In this document: positions 29,190-38,760 of the stretch, piece after piece
How positions within the stretch are numbered: the first letter of the stretch is position 1
Layout of the letters: the number at the start of each line of letters is the position of its first letter
NCBI RefSeq assembly: GCF_001724605.1
Contig: NZ_MEEX01000006.1
Coordinates: 186,001 to 250,000 of the forward strand
Reading direction: 5' to 3'
Source: Phenylobacterium sp. SCN 70-31
GTDB lineage: Bacteria > Pseudomonadota > Alphaproteobacteria > Caulobacterales > Caulobacteraceae
Length of the DNA stretch: 64,000 bases
Made by a program: the position numbers and the translations under genes
The notes under the pieces: model-generated
Told to the model about the DNA's origin: nothing
What the model saw: only the letters and a program-made list of their open reading frames with translations
Databases searched by the model: none

Positions 29190-29836
29190 GCCCCCGCGCC
29201 GGCGCTCCCGACCTCGAGGACTGGATCGCGAGCCATCTCGATCCGTTGAGCGACCACGCGGTGGAGGGTCGTCCGCCCAGGTCCGACTTCGACCTGACGC
29301 CGGGCGGCTGGACGGGCGTTTCCGCCGAGCCGCCCCGCCCGGCGGCCGTGCTGATCGGGCTGGTTCAGCGCGAAAGCGGTGTCAATGTGCTGCTCACCCG
29401 TCGCGCCGACACGCTCCGCAGCCACACCGGCCAGGTGGCCCTGCCGGGTGGGCGACAGGATCCGGGCGAACGATCGTGGGAGACGGCGCTGCGCGAGGCG
29501 CAGGAGGAAGTGGGCCTGGAGTCCCGCTTCGTGAACCTGGTCGGGCTGTCGACGCCCTACCAGACCGGCACGGGCTATCTGGTCACGCCGGTGGTGGGGT
29601 TCATCCGGCAGGGCTTCAGCCTCACCCCAAACCCCGCCGAAGTGGCCGACATCTTCGAGACGCCCTTCGGCTTCCTGATGGATCCCGCGAACTATGAGGA
29701 GCACGAGCGCGAGTTGCCCAACGGGGAGCGCCGTCGCTTCTACGCCGCGACCCACCAGCAGCAGTACATCTGGGGCGCCACCGCGGGCATCCTGCGGGCG
29801 CTCCGCGACCGGCTCTACGGCGCGGCGCTTGCCTGA
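29186..29836 (+). CDS. CoA pyrophosphatase (Nudix hydrolase, NudL type)
   Basis: A 216-residue Nudix hydrolase of the UPF0035/CoAse group that splits CoA to 4'-phosphopantetheine and 3',5'-ADP. The group signature LLTRRADTLRSHTGQVALPGG runs into the Nudix box GRQDPGERSWETALREAQEEVG (around residues 93-115), with REAQEE supplying the metal ligands. It overlaps DUF1285 by four bases and is followed by cca. Confidence 0.9.
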   Translation: MSPRAGAPDLEDWIASHLDPLSDHAVEGRPPRSDFDLTPGGWTGVSAEPPRPAAVLIGLVQRESGVNVLLTRRADTLRSHTGQVALPGGRQDPGERSWETALREAQEEVGLESRFVNLVGLSTPYQTGTGYLVTPVVGFIRQGFSLTPNPAEVADIFETPFGFLMDPANYEEHERELPNGERRRFYAATHQQQYIWGATAGILRALRDRLYGAALA

Positions 29837-29863
29837 CGGCGGCGTTCGGGCGAAGTCCAGCAC

Positions 29864-31114
29864 ATGACCGACAACCTGGGCCAACCCCGCTGGATGACCG
29901 CGCCCAAGACGGCGGCCGTGTTCGACGCCCTGGAAGCCGAGGGCGGGCCGGATTGCGCCCGCTTCGTCGGCGGCTGCGTGCGCAACGCCCTGGTGGGCCG
30001 CCCCGTGGACGACCTCGACATCGCCACGACCCTGACGCCCGACCGGGTGCAGGCGGCGCTGAAGGCGGCGGGCCTGCGCAGCGTCCCCACCGGCCTGGAG
30101 CACGGCACGATCACCGCGATCTCCGATCACACGCCGCACGAGATCACCACCCTGCGCCGCGACGTCAGCACCGACGGGCGGCGCGCCACCGTGGCCTTCA
30201 CCGACGACTGGACCCTGGACGCCCAGCGGCGCGATTTCACGCTCAACGCGCTGTACGCCCGCCGTGACGGCGCGATCCTGGATCCCACCGGCCGTGGTGT
30301 GGAGGACGCACGCGCCGGCCGCATCGTGTTCGTCGGCGATCCCGAGGCGCGGCTGCGCGAGGACCACCTGCGCAACCTGCGTTTCTTTCGCTTCTACGCC
30401 TGGTTCGGCAAGGCGCCTCCAGATCCCGCCGCCGTGGCGGCGTGCGCGGCGCAGCGGGAGGGCGTGAAGACCTTGGCCGCCGAGCGCCTTTCGAAGGAGA
30501 TGCTGAAGCTGCTGGCGGCCGACGATCCACGTCCCGCGGTGCGCCTCATGGCCGAGACCGGCGTGGCCGAAGCCGTGCTGGGTTTCGAGCCGCGGCTGGG
30601 CCGCTTCGAGGCGCTGGTCGAGATCGAGACCGAGCTTCTGTTCGAGGCCGACCCGGTCCTGCGGCTCGCGGCGCTGTCGTCCGACGACCAGCTCGCGGCC
30701 GGCCGACTGGCCGAACGCCTGCGGCTGTCGAACGCCGACAGGGACCGGGTCGTCGCAGCCCTCTCGCCCACGCCCGTCCTGAAGAGCTGGATGAGCCCCC
30801 GCGAGATCCGCCGCGAGGTCTATCGCTCCGGCCAGGCCGTGTTCCGCGATCGCGCCCGGCTGGCCTGGGCCGCCTCGCCGCGGACGGCGACCACCATGCA
30901 GTGGCGCGGGCTGATCGCCCTGGCCGAAGGCTGGACGGCGCCCGCCCTGCCGCTGTCGGGTCAGGACGTCATGAACGCCGGCGTGCCGAAAGGACCGATG
31001 GTGGGCGAGGTGATGCGGGAGGTCGAGGAGTGGTGGGTCGACAACGACTTCATCGACGACAAGCTGTCGGTGATCGAGAAGCTGAAGGCCGTGGCCCAGG
31101 GGATGGTCTATTGA
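29864..31114 (+). CDS. cca: CCA tRNA nucleotidyltransferase
   Basis: A 416-residue class II nucleotidyltransferase that adds or repairs the 3' CCA of tRNAs. The catalytic region has FVGGCVRNALVGRPVDDLDIAT near 29-49, with the metal-binding DLD pair. The RRD-like motif is RRDFTLNALYAR, followed by the DPTGRGVEDARAGRIVFVGD and ALRED-like REDHLRNLRFFRF segments. No HD phosphohydrolase domain is present. It is the fourth gene of the forward run. Confidence 0.93.
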   Translation: MTDNLGQPRWMTAPKTAAVFDALEAEGGPDCARFVGGCVRNALVGRPVDDLDIATTLTPDRVQAALKAAGLRSVPTGLEHGTITAISDHTPHEITTLRRDVSTDGRRATVAFTDDWTLDAQRRDFTLNALYARRDGAILDPTGRGVEDARAGRIVFVGDPEARLREDHLRNLRFFRFYAWFGKAPPDPAAVAACAAQREGVKTLAAERLSKEMLKLLAADDPRPAVRLMAETGVAEAVLGFEPRLGRFEALVEIETELLFEADPVLRLAALSSDDQLAAGRLAERLRLSNADRDRVVAALSPTPVLKSWMSPREIRREVYRSGQAVFRDRARLAWAASPRTATTMQWRGLIALAEGWTAPALPLSGQDVMNAGVPKGPMVGEVMREVEEWWVDNDFIDDKLSVIEKLKAVAQGMVY

Positions 31115-31121
31115 GGCGTCC

Positions 31122-31823
31122 TTGCTGAAACTGGGCGTCCTCCGGACCGGTCGCCCGCCCGCGCCGGCGATCCCGCAGTTCGGGACCTATCCCGACATGT
31201 TCATGGAGCTGCTGGGCCGCGACGCCTACGACTGGCGGGTCTATGCGGCCGACGAGGGCGAGTATCCCACCGCGCCCGAGGCCTGCGACGCCTACATCGT
31301 CACCGGCTCGGCGGCGGGCGTCTATGAGGACGATCCCTGGATCGGCCAGCTCCTGGACTTCCTTCGCGCGGCGAAGGGGCGGGCGAGGCTGGTGGGGGTC
31401 TGCTTCGGCCATCAGGCCATGGCCCAGGCGTTCGGCGGCCAGGTCGTCAAGTCGCCCAAGGGCTGGGGCGTCGGCGCCCATGACTATTCGGTAGTTTCGC
31501 GCGAGCCGTGGATGGACGACAGCCTGTCCGTCCGCCTGCCGGCCTCGCACCAGGACCAGGTGGTCGAAAAGCCGCCCGGCGCCGAGGTTTGGGCGGCCTC
31601 CGACTTCACCCCCTTCGCGGCCCTGGCGTATCGCGATCAGCCGGCCATCTCGATGCAGCCGCATCCCGAATTCCGGCCCGACTACGCCAAGGCCCTCATC
31701 GAGGCCCGGCGCGGCAAGGTCTACGCCGAGGACGAGGCGAACCGCGCCGTCGCCAGCCTGGGCGGCCCCGACGACCGGGCGCGGGTGGGGCGGTGGATCG
31801 CGAACTTCCTGGCAGGTCCGTAG
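31122..31823 (+). CDS. Class I glutamine amidotransferase-like protein
   Basis: A 233-residue protein with a class I glutaminase fold. The nucleophile is Cys94 in GVCFGHQAMAQAFGG, and His is in QPHPEF near residue 182. The start is TTG at 31122, seven bases after the cca stop, giving the family-like MLKLGVLRTGRPP. It is free-standing with no synthase domain, like GuaA-type stand-alone GATases of unknown or gamma-glutamyl-hydrolysing role. Confidence 0.85.
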   Translation: MLKLGVLRTGRPPAPAIPQFGTYPDMFMELLGRDAYDWRVYAADEGEYPTAPEACDAYIVTGSAAGVYEDDPWIGQLLDFLRAAKGRARLVGVCFGHQAMAQAFGGQVVKSPKGWGVGAHDYSVVSREPWMDDSLSVRLPASHQDQVVEKPPGAEVWAASDFTPFAALAYRDQPAISMQPHPEFRPDYAKALIEARRGKVYAEDEANRAVASLGGPDDRARVGRWIANFLAGP

Positions 31824-31836
31824 GGGACCGCATCGC

Positions 31837-32436
31837 CTACGCGCCGATCGCCATCCAGACCACGCTCGGGGGTCCCACGTCCGCGATCCGGCGGAAGCCG
31901 TAGACCTCGTAGAAGCGCTGCGCCCGGGTGTTGGCGGCCTGGCAGCCCAGGTGGGCCCGGCCGCCGATCCGCGCGAGCCACCGGTCCATGAGCGCCTTGC
32001 CGACCCCGCGGCCCTGGAGCCGGGGCAGCAGGTCGATATGCAGGTGGGCGGGGGCGAGATCGACCACCGCCTGCGGATTGGTCGGCGGGCGATGGATGTG
32101 GAAGGCGTCCCAGTCGTCGCGCGTCCGCTTCGGGGCGGGAATGTCCGCCGTATCGGGATGGCGCGCCCGGAGCGCCGGCCACCACTGGGCCTCGCAGCGC
32201 GCCTCGAAGGCGCGGGTGTCGGGCGCGCCCAGGATGTAGGCGGCGACCCCTGTCTCGTCCTCGGCCACGAAGGCGTATTCCGGGTGAAGGGCGGCGTAGG
32301 GTGCGGCGTAGATATCGCCGATGATCCGCGGATCCCGGTACAGATGCGTGGCGTCCCGGCCCTCGTCGCCGGTCTTGAGGCAGATGTCGTAGAGGGCCGG
32401 CAGGTCGTCGGGCCGGTAGGGGCGAATCTCGACCAT
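31837..32436 (-). CDS. GNAT family N-acetyltransferase
   Basis: A 199-residue GNAT. It starts with MVEIRPYRPDDLPALYDICLKTGD and has LHIDLLPRLQGRGVGKALMDRWLARI (acetyl-CoA loop QGRGVG) and RFYEVYGFRRI. The start overlaps the stop of the upstream deacetylase gene by four bases (ATGA), so the two are co-translated. The pairing of a GNAT with a ChbG-type deacetylase suggests amino-sugar chemistry, which is inference. Confidence 0.85.
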   Translation of the reverse strand: MVEIRPYRPDDLPALYDICLKTGDEGRDATHLYRDPRIIGDIYAAPYAALHPEYAFVAEDETGVAAYILGAPDTRAFEARCEAQWWPALRARHPDTADIPAPKRTRDDWDAFHIHRPPTNPQAVVDLAPAHLHIDLLPRLQGRGVGKALMDRWLARIGGRAHLGCQAANTRAQRFYEVYGFRRIADVGPPSVVWMAIGA

Positions 32437-33266
32437 CAGCCTCTTCTCATGAGGTCCCGGAGGGGGGCGAAGCTGATGAGCGTCGCCCCTGCCGCCGCGA
32501 TCCTGGCCGCAAAGCCGGGATGGGTCATCTCGGCGTAGTCCCCCGCCCGGATGTCGGCCTCGGCCGGGTCGTAGGCCCGGAGTTCCGCGCCATCCTCGAC
32601 AGGGTGAAGGAACAGCTCGGTCACGCCGGGCCGCAGCGCATCCAGCCGTTCGGCCAGGGCGCCGCGCGGGCGGCCCCACAGGTCGACCATGTGGTCGGGA
32701 TGGACCAGGCCCGCCTCGGACGCCTGGGCGCGAGCCGGAACGCCCAGGACCGCCTCGGCCCTCGCGCCGAACATGCGGATCGGGAGGCGGTAGTCGTGGC
32801 CCAGGCGCACGAACAGCGCATGGTAGCGGGGATCGAGCTGCATCGTCCCCATGTGCGTGTCCAGGTGCGTGACGTCGACGCCCCAGGCCAACGCTTGGTC
32901 GATCTGTGCGCGGCACTCGGCCTCGACGTCGGCGAGGTCGGCGCGGTCCCACACCTCGGCGGCCGTGCGCGGCATGAAGCCTTCCCTGTCATGCAGGGAG
33001 GCGGCTCCCGTGAGCGCGCGCCAGCGGTAGCCGGGATACTCGCAGGTGAGCGTCAGGTGAACGCCGATCCCGCCGGCGGTCGGCCGCCGCACGGCGTCCA
33101 GCGCCCAGGGGCAGGGGACCATGAGCGTGGCGCTGGTGGCGACGCCTCGGTCCATGACGTCATGGATCGCCCGGTTGGCTGCGGCGCTGGACCCCAGGTC
33201 GTCGCAGTTGACGATCAGCAGCTTCGCGTCGGGCGCGTGCCCCAGGCGTTCGGCGAGGCTCGCCAT
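32433..33266 (-). CDS. ChbG/YdjC-type polysaccharide deacetylase family protein
   Basis: A member of the ChbG/YdjC carbohydrate deacetylase group with NCDDLGSS near residue 20 (metal-binding Asp), IGVHLTLTCE and THLDTHMGTMQ (His ligands). Known ChbG removes an acetyl group from chitooligosaccharides. The stop codon is at 32436-32438, so the coding end is at 32436; the few bases given below it mark the overlap with the GNAT start. No signal peptide is present. Size about 276 residues. Confidence 0.82.
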
Positions 33267-33342
33267 CGTCCCAATCTCCCCAGCCCCAGCGCCCGGGCGT
33301 GATCCCCGCGGGTATGCGGGTATAGAGCGCCCGTCCTCGCGC

Positions 33343-34221
33343 CTAAGTCCAGGCGACCGTGGGCGGCATCGACGAGAGGATCGTTTCGATGTTGCCGCCG
33401 GCCTTCAGGCCGAACATCGTCCCGCGGTCGTAGAGCAGGTTGAACTCCACGTAGCGGCCGCGGCGCACGAGCTGCTCGGCCCGTTCCGCCTCGGTCCAGG
33501 GCTCGTTCATCCGGCTCCTGACGATCCTCGGATAGACCTCCAGGAACGCCTCGCCGACGGCGCGTGTGAAGGCGAAGTCCTTCTCGAAGTTCCCGGTGTC
33601 GTGCCGGTCGTAGAAGATGCCCCCGATCCCGCGCGGTTCGTTACGGTGAGGCAGGAAGAAATACTCGTCGCACCAGGCCTTGTAGCGGGCGTGCCATTCC
33701 GGATCGAAGGCGTCGCAGGCGGCCTTCATGGCGGCGTGGAACACCTTGGCGTCGTCCGCGTCCTGACTGCGGTGGGCGTCGAGCATCGGCGTCAGATCGG
33801 CCCCGCCGCCGAACCAGCTCTCGGCGGTCGATAGGAAGCGGGTGTTCATGTGCACGGTCGGCACGCGCGGACTCAGGGGGTGCACGATCAGGCTGATGCT
33901 GGCCGACACATAGGAGGGGTCCTTGTCGGCGCCGGGCATCTGGGACGCCATCTCGGGCGAGAACCGCGCGGTGGCCGCCGACGTGTGGACGCCGGCCTTT
34001 TCGAACAGCCGACCGCGCAGATGGCCGCCCGTCCCGCCGCCCACGCCCGTCTCGCGCGTCCAGGGACGGAATTCGAACCGGCCCGCAGGTCCCCCGTAGA
34101 GGTCGGGCGCAGCCTCGTCTTCCAGGCGTTGCAGTTCCGCGCAGATGCGCTGCTGCAGACTCTCGAACCACGCCTTTGCGCGGTCGCGGCGGTCCAGGAT
34201 CTCGGGGGGGAGCGACGACAT
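33343..34221 (-). CDS. hemF: Oxygen-dependent coproporphyrinogen-III oxidase
   Basis: A 292-residue HemF, which uses O2 to decarboxylate coproporphyrinogen III to protoporphyrinogen IX in heme synthesis. Family blocks are the ARFSPEMASQMPGADKDPSY region, HPLSPRVPTVHMNTRF, WFGGGADLTPML, FFLPHRNEPRGIGGIFYD and GRYVEFNLLYDRGTMFGL. The length is normal. It is divergent from the cytochrome bc1 operon, a heme consumer, across a 378-bp gap. Confidence 0.96.
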   Translation of the reverse strand: MSSLPPEILDRRDRAKAWFESLQQRICAELQRLEDEAAPDLYGGPAGRFEFRPWTRETGVGGGTGGHLRGRLFEKAGVHTSAATARFSPEMASQMPGADKDPSYVSASISLIVHPLSPRVPTVHMNTRFLSTAESWFGGGADLTPMLDAHRSQDADDAKVFHAAMKAACDAFDPEWHARYKAWCDEYFFLPHRNEPRGIGGIFYDRHDTGNFEKDFAFTRAVGEAFLEVYPRIVRSRMNEPWTEAERAEQLVRRGRYVEFNLLYDRGTMFGLKAGGNIETILSSMPPTVAWT

Positions 34222-34599
34222 GGCCGTCTGCTAGCGCGCATCCCGGCAAAGGGAAATCCGTTTGGCGGCGCCCGCACGTTTCGCATCGGGCGGCATGTGG
34301 CGGTTTTATCCCGATCCGTCCGATCCCGGCGCAGGGGCCCGCTGTCGGGGCGCTTTTCCGGATTGTCCGGTTGAAAAAGGGCTGAACGCATTCTAAGGCC
34401 TCTCGCCATCGGGAGCAGCCGGGGCGCAGGGGTGCGAATCACGGGCCGGCGGGCAGGATGTCCGCAAGTGGTTCGTGGCGTAGACCAGGGCCTTCGACCA
34501 CTTCCGGGAACGGTCCTGCGGCGGTCATCCGTCGTGGGCCGCTAGCATTTGGGCTGCGGGGCGATTGCAACGCGGCCCCTATCGAAGGGTAGCTTCAAG
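34222..34599. other. Intergenic region between hemF and petABC
   Basis: 378 bases with no gene. It must carry the divergent promoters for hemF and petABC. A TTGAAA at about 34372 could be a -35 for petABC, but no good -10 follows. A 7-bp inverted repeat (AAGTGGT at 34466-34472, ACCACTT at 34497-34503) is the only visible symmetry. No FNR-type TTGAT-N4-ATCAA box was seen. Confidence 0.5.
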
Positions 34600-35160
34600 G
34601 TGGCCGACACCGTCGTGGGCGGAACTCCCGACCAACACGCCTCAGGCTCAGGCGACGACCCGAGCCGTCGCGACTTCATCCACATCGCCGCCGGCGCGGC
34701 GGCTGTGGGCGCCGTGGGCGGCCTCGTCTGGCCGCTCATCGACCAGCTCAATCCGTCGGCCGACACGCTGGCGCTGGCGTCGATCGAGTTCGACCTGACC
34801 AAGGTGTCTCCGGGCCAGCAGGTGGTCGTGAAGTGGCGCGGCAAGCCGCTGTTCGTCCGCAACCGCGAGCCTGTGCAGATCGCCGCGGCGGTGAAGGACG
34901 ACAATGCGCCCATGCCCGATCCGCAGAAGGACTCGGATCGGCACAAGCCCGGCAAGGCCGAGTGGCTGGTCCTGATCGGCACCTGCACGCACCTGGGCTG
35001 CGTGCCCACGGTCGGCGGCGGCGACTACGGCGGCTGGTTCTGTCCCTGCCACGGTTCGCACTACGACCTGTCCGGCCGCATCCGTAAGGGTCCGGCGCCC
35101 CGGAACCTCGAAGTGCCGACCTACGCCTTCCTCTCCGACACCAAGATCAAGGTGGGCTGA
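34600..35160 (+). CDS. petA: Ubiquinol-cytochrome c reductase Rieske iron-sulfur subunit
   Basis: A 186-residue Rieske protein of complex III. A twin-arginine signal ([11 protein letters not shown], 22-32) and one membrane anchor lead to the 2Fe-2S domain. Cluster ligands are Cys129 and His131 (CTHLGC) and Cys148 and His151 (CPCHGSHYD); Cys134 and Cys150 form the disulfide. The start is taken as GTG at 34600, where the Caulobacterales-like VADTVVGG begins; an in-frame TTG at 34549 is less likely. First gene of petABC. Confidence 0.95.
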   Translation: MADTVVGGTPDQHASGSGDDPSRRDFIHIAAGAAAVGAVGGLVWPLIDQLNPSADTLALASIEFDLTKVSPGQQVVVKWRGKPLFVRNREPVQIAAAVKDDNAPMPDPQKDSDRHKPGKAEWLVLIGTCTHLGCVPTVGGGDYGGWFCPCHGSHYDLSGRIRKGPAPRNLEVPTYAFLSDTKIKVG

Positions 35161-35165
35161 ACCCG

Positions 35166-36485
35166 ATGAGCGGACATTCCACCTACGAACCCAAGACGGG
35201 CGTCGAGCGCTGGCTCGATACGCGTCTGCCGATCGTACGCTTCATGTACGACACGGCGCTCGACTTCCCGACGCCCAAGAACCTGAACTACTGGTGGACC
35301 TTCGGCGGCATCCTGGCGCTGATGCTGGGCATCCAGCTGGTCACCGGCATCGTGCTGGCCATGCACTACGTGCCGCACGTGGATCACGCCTTCGCCTCGG
35401 TCGAGCGCATCATGCGCGACGTCAACTACGGCTGGCTGATCCGCTACATGCACGCCAACGGCGCCTCGATGTTCTTCCTGGCGGTCTACCTGCACATGTT
35501 CCGCGGCCTCTACTACGGCTCGTACAAGGCCCCGCGCGAGGTGCTCTGGATCCTGGGCTGCGTGATCTACCTCGCCATGATGGCCACGGCCTTCATCGGC
35601 TACGTGCTGCCCTGGGGCCAGATGAGCTTCCACGGCGCGGTCGTGATCACCAACCTGATCGGCGCGCTGCCCATCGTGGGCGAGCCGATCACCACGCTCC
35701 TGTGGGGCGGCCCGGCCGTGGACAATCCCACGCTGAACCGCTTCTTCTCGCTGCACTACCTGCTGCCGTTCGTGATCGCCGGCGTGGTGATCCTGCACAT
35801 CTGGGCGCTGCACGTGCCGGGCAACAACAACCCGACCGGCGTGAACGTGAAATCCAAGGCCGACACGGTGCCGTTCCACCCGTACTATACGGTGAAGGAC
35901 GGGTTCGCGATCGCGGTGTTCCTGCTGCTGTACGCCGCCTTCGTGTTCTACAACCCGAACGTCCTGGGCCACGCCGACAACTACATTCCGGCCAACCCGC
36001 TGGTGACGCCCGCGCACATCGTGCCCGAATGGTACTTCCTGCCGTTCTACGCGATCCTGCGGGCGGTTCCGGACAAGCTGGGCGGCGTGCTGCTCATGTT
36101 CGGCGCCATTGGCGTGATGTTCGTCCTGCCCTGGCTCGACACCTCCAAGGTGCGGTCCATGCGCTATCGCCCGACGGCGCGCCTGTACTTCTTCATCTTC
36201 GCCTTCTTCTGCCTGGTGCTGGGCTACTGCGGCGGCCAGCTTCCGGACGACCCGGTCCTGGGCTCGCCCAGCGGGCTGAAGCTCCTGGACGCGGACATCA
36301 ACAGCTTCGTCTGGCTGAGCCGCGTGGCGACGGTCTACTACTTCGCCTACTTCCTGGTGATCCTGCCGATCCTCGGCCTGACCGAGAAACCGCTGCCGGT
36401 TCCGGAATCGATCTCCGAACCTGTCCTGTCGCATCCCGCCACGACGCCGGCCGGCGCCGTCGCGTCGCCTGAAAAGAGGGGCTGA
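35166..36485 (+). CDS. petB: Cytochrome b of the bc1 complex
   Basis: A 439-residue cytochrome b, the quinol-oxidising membrane subunit of complex III. Visible blocks include [20 protein letters not shown], the [11 protein letters not shown] and [11 protein letters not shown] region (heme His in helices B and D), the Qo-site [13 protein letters not shown], and [16 protein letters not shown]. Eight transmembrane helices are expected. It starts five bases after petA. Confidence 0.97.
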   Translation: MSGHSTYEPKTGVERWLDTRLPIVRFMYDTALDFPTPKNLNYWWTFGGILALMLGIQLVTGIVLAMHYVPHVDHAFASVERIMRDVNYGWLIRYMHANGASMFFLAVYLHMFRGLYYGSYKAPREVLWILGCVIYLAMMATAFIGYVLPWGQMSFHGAVVITNLIGALPIVGEPITTLLWGGPAVDNPTLNRFFSLHYLLPFVIAGVVILHIWALHVPGNNNPTGVNVKSKADTVPFHPYYTVKDGFAIAVFLLLYAAFVFYNPNVLGHADNYIPANPLVTPAHIVPEWYFLPFYAILRAVPDKLGGVLLMFGAIGVMFVLPWLDTSKVRSMRYRPTARLYFFIFAFFCLVLGYCGGQLPDDPVLGSPSGLKLLDADINSFVWLSRVATVYYFAYFLVILPILGLTEKPLPVPESISEPVLSHPATTPAGAVASPEKRG

Positions 36486-36493
36486 GCCTGAAG

Positions 36494-37339
36494 ATGCTGC
36501 GCAAAGGTATCGCGCTCGCGGCGCTGGGGCTGGCTCTCGTGGGCGGCCCGGCGTTGGCCGCCGGCGGTCATCAGGAGATCCACCCCCAATCCTGGTCGTT
36601 CGACGGCCCGTTCGGGAAGTTCGACACGGCCCAGCTCCAGCGGGGCTACAAGGTCTATCGGGAGGTCTGCGCGGCCTGCCACTCGATGAACCTGGTGTAC
36701 TTCCGCAACCTGGGTCAGCCGGGGGGGCCGTTCTACGACCCGAAGTACAAGAACCCGAACGACAACCCGTACGTGAAGGCGCTGGCCGCCGACATCCAGG
36801 TCAACGACATCGATTCCGAGACCGGCGACGTCATCCAGCGTCCCGCCATCCCGGCCGACAAGTTCCCCTCGCCGTTCCCGAACGACGCGGCGGCGGCGGC
36901 GTCGAACGGCGGCGCGGTCCCGCCGGACCTGTCGGTCATCACCAAGGCCCGGACCGGTGGGCCGGACTACATCTACTCGCTGCTGGTCGGCTACAAGACG
37001 CCGCCGGCCGGCCTGAAGATCGGGCCGGGCCAGAACTACAACGCGGCCATGCCGGGCGACCTGTCGGCCTTCTGGAGCGGCGACCACAAGAAGGTGCCGC
37101 CCGGCGGTTTCCTGGCGATGCCGCCGCAGCTTGCGCCCGACAAGGTGACGTTCGACGACGGAACCAAGTCGACGGTCGAGCAGCAGGCCAAGGACGTCAC
37201 CGCCTTCCTCGCCTGGGCCGCCGAGCCCAAGCAGATCGAGCGCAAGTCGTTCGGCTTCGGCGCGATGATCTACCTGCTGATCTTCACGGTGCTGCTGTAC
37301 TTCAGCTATCGCCGCGTGTGGCGGAACGTCGCCCACTGA
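36494..37339 (+). CDS. petC: Cytochrome c1 of the bc1 complex
   Basis: A 281-residue membrane-anchored cytochrome c1. The signal peptide spans about 1-22. Heme c attaches at CAACH (Cys59, Cys62, His63). The axial Met probably lies in the MPPQL region. A single C-terminal anchor (MIYLLIFTVLLYFSY) holds it in the membrane. It ends the petABC operon eight bases after petB, followed by a strong terminator. Confidence 0.96.
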   Translation: MLRKGIALAALGLALVGGPALAAGGHQEIHPQSWSFDGPFGKFDTAQLQRGYKVYREVCAACHSMNLVYFRNLGQPGGPFYDPKYKNPNDNPYVKALAADIQVNDIDSETGDVIQRPAIPADKFPSPFPNDAAAAASNGGAVPPDLSVITKARTGGPDYIYSLLVGYKTPPAGLKIGPGQNYNAAMPGDLSAFWSGDHKKVPPGGFLAMPPQLAPDKVTFDDGTKSTVEQQAKDVTAFLAWAAEPKQIERKSFGFGAMIYLLIFTVLLYFSYRRVWRNVAH

Positions 37340-37365
37340 GGGCGGCCGCAGCAGGTCGAGCTTCA

Positions 37366-37395
37366 GCCCCCGTCGGATCTCCGGCGGGGGCTTTT
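37366..37395 (+). terminator. Intrinsic terminator of petABC
   Basis: Arms GCCCCCG and CGGGGGC flank a twelve-base loop and are followed by TTTT, 27 bases after the petC stop. A good rho-independent terminator. Confidence 0.85.
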
Positions 37396-37424
37396 CGTTG
37401 GCCATCCCGCAGGCGCGGATCGCT

Positions 37425-38231
37425 TCAGCGCGCAGGCCGGACGATCAGGCGCCCGGCGGGGAAGTCGAACCGCAGCCGGAAATGGGCCAGCACGGCGCCG
37501 CCCAGGACGCCCGCCACATCGCCGTCGGGCTTCATCAGCCCTGCGGCCACGTCCCGGCCCACGGCGCCAGCGAACCGCACCTGCGGCAGGCGGGCCAGCC
37601 AGACGCCCTGGGGGTAGAGTTCGTCGGGCCGCGACGCGCCGGGGGTCCGCGCCAGATCGTCGGCGAGGCGCACCGGCGCGTTGGCGCCCGTGGCGACGAC
37701 GAAGCGGCCACGGACGGCGACGACGTCGTCCGAAACCTCGGCCTCGGCGGTCGGGCGGCCGGCGTCCCATGACAGGGGCATGACCGAGCCCTGGAACTTC
37801 GGCGCCTCCCCCGGTCGCCACAGGCGTACGCGGCACGGCGCGTACGAGACGTCCACCACGAAAGCCCGCAGCACGTCGGCGCCGATCACGCCACCGCTGG
37901 GCGTGGGAAGGTTCCAGTTCCGGACATCCAGGTCGGCGACGTTCAGCGTCGCGCCGCGCACCGTCATCCCGGCCAGCCGGACATCCCCGGTCAGGCGATC
38001 CTCGGCGATCCCTTCCATCCGGGCCTTGGTCTCGTGGAGCTGGGTGGTCGGCGAGCCGGTGTCCAGGATGTAGTCCGCGGCGACGCCGCCCACCACGGCG
38101 GGCACGGTGATGACCCCCGCCTCGAACCGGCACGCGACTTCGCCCGCGCCGGCGCGGCCGGCGGACATGGCGAAGAGGCCGGCCCAGCAGAGGGCCGCCG
38201 AGGCGCGGACAGGGAGGCGGATTCGGGCCAC
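37425..38231 (-). CDS. Exported retropepsin-like aspartic protease with one active-site motif lost
   Basis: A 268-residue secreted protein. The start appears to be GTG at 38231, giving a signal peptide of about 29 residues. The body is two clan-AA lobes. Lobe 1 has YILDTGSPTTQL (Asp57) and the matching GGVIGADVL. Lobe 2 has FVVATGANAPVRL, where Asp of DTG is Ala180, with GVLGGAVLAHF in the flap position. A two-lobed aspartic protease needs both Asp, so the enzyme may be inactive or act as a dimer. Convergent with petC. Confidence 0.75.
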   Translation of the reverse strand: MARIRLPVRASAALCWAGLFAMSAGRAGAGEVACRFEAGVITVPAVVGGVAADYILDTGSPTTQLHETKARMEGIAEDRLTGDVRLAGMTVRGATLNVADLDVRNWNLPTPSGGVIGADVLRAFVVDVSYAPCRVRLWRPGEAPKFQGSVMPLSWDAGRPTAEAEVSDDVVAVRGRFVVATGANAPVRLADDLARTPGASRPDELYPQGVWLARLPQVRFAGAVGRDVAAGLMKPDGDVAGVLGGAVLAHFRLRFDFPAGRLIVRPAR

Positions 38232-38292
38232 GCACGATCATAGCGCCACTTTCCGCCTTATCGCGGCCCCGGCTTGCCGTCACACTGGCGGC

Positions 38293-38760
38293 ATGGCTCA
38301 CAAGCCCGCCTGGCGGAACTTCAAGCGCACCCAGGACCTCACGGTCGCCACCGCCTTGCTCATCTACGCCGGCGCGGTGGTGAATGCGTTCGGCCGCCTG
38401 CCCGGCGAGCCGCTGCTGATCGCCCAGCGCACGCTGGTCTGGCCGGCGGTGTTCCTGTCGCTCTCCCTGGCCTTGCCGCTCGTCGTCGGCGCGATCCGCC
38501 GCAGCCTGGCCCGCTATGTCTGGATGAGCTTCCACGCCGGCTTCGGGCAGACCGCCAGCTCGATCCTGTGGGGCGTGGCCCTCTTGGGCGGCGCCGCCGC
38601 GCTCATCTACTGGCAGATCGGCGCCGCCGCGGCGGGGGGACGCTACCCCGCCGGCGTGTTCTCGGGCTACGCCGCCGGCATCGGCATCCTGGCCGCCCAG
38701 GCGATCCTGGTGCGTGTGCTGGAGCGCCACCCCGAGGTGAGGCGTCAGATCGAGGAGTAG
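38293..38760 (+). CDS. Small membrane protein of unknown function
   Basis: A 155-residue protein with about four hydrophobic segments (near 17-33, 50-72, 92-112 and 120-145) between short basic loops. The N-terminal MAHKPAWRNFKRTQD is cytoplasmic-looking. The ATG at 38293 was chosen because upstream in-frame codons add unrelated sequence. It is divergent from the retropepsin-like gene, with 61 bases between starts. No family recognised. Confidence 0.6.
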   Translation: MAHKPAWRNFKRTQDLTVATALLIYAGAVVNAFGRLPGEPLLIAQRTLVWPAVFLSLSLALPLVVGAIRRSLARYVWMSFHAGFGQTASSILWGVALLGGAAALIYWQIGAAAAGGRYPAGVFSGYAAGIGILAAQAILVRVLERHPEVRRQIEE

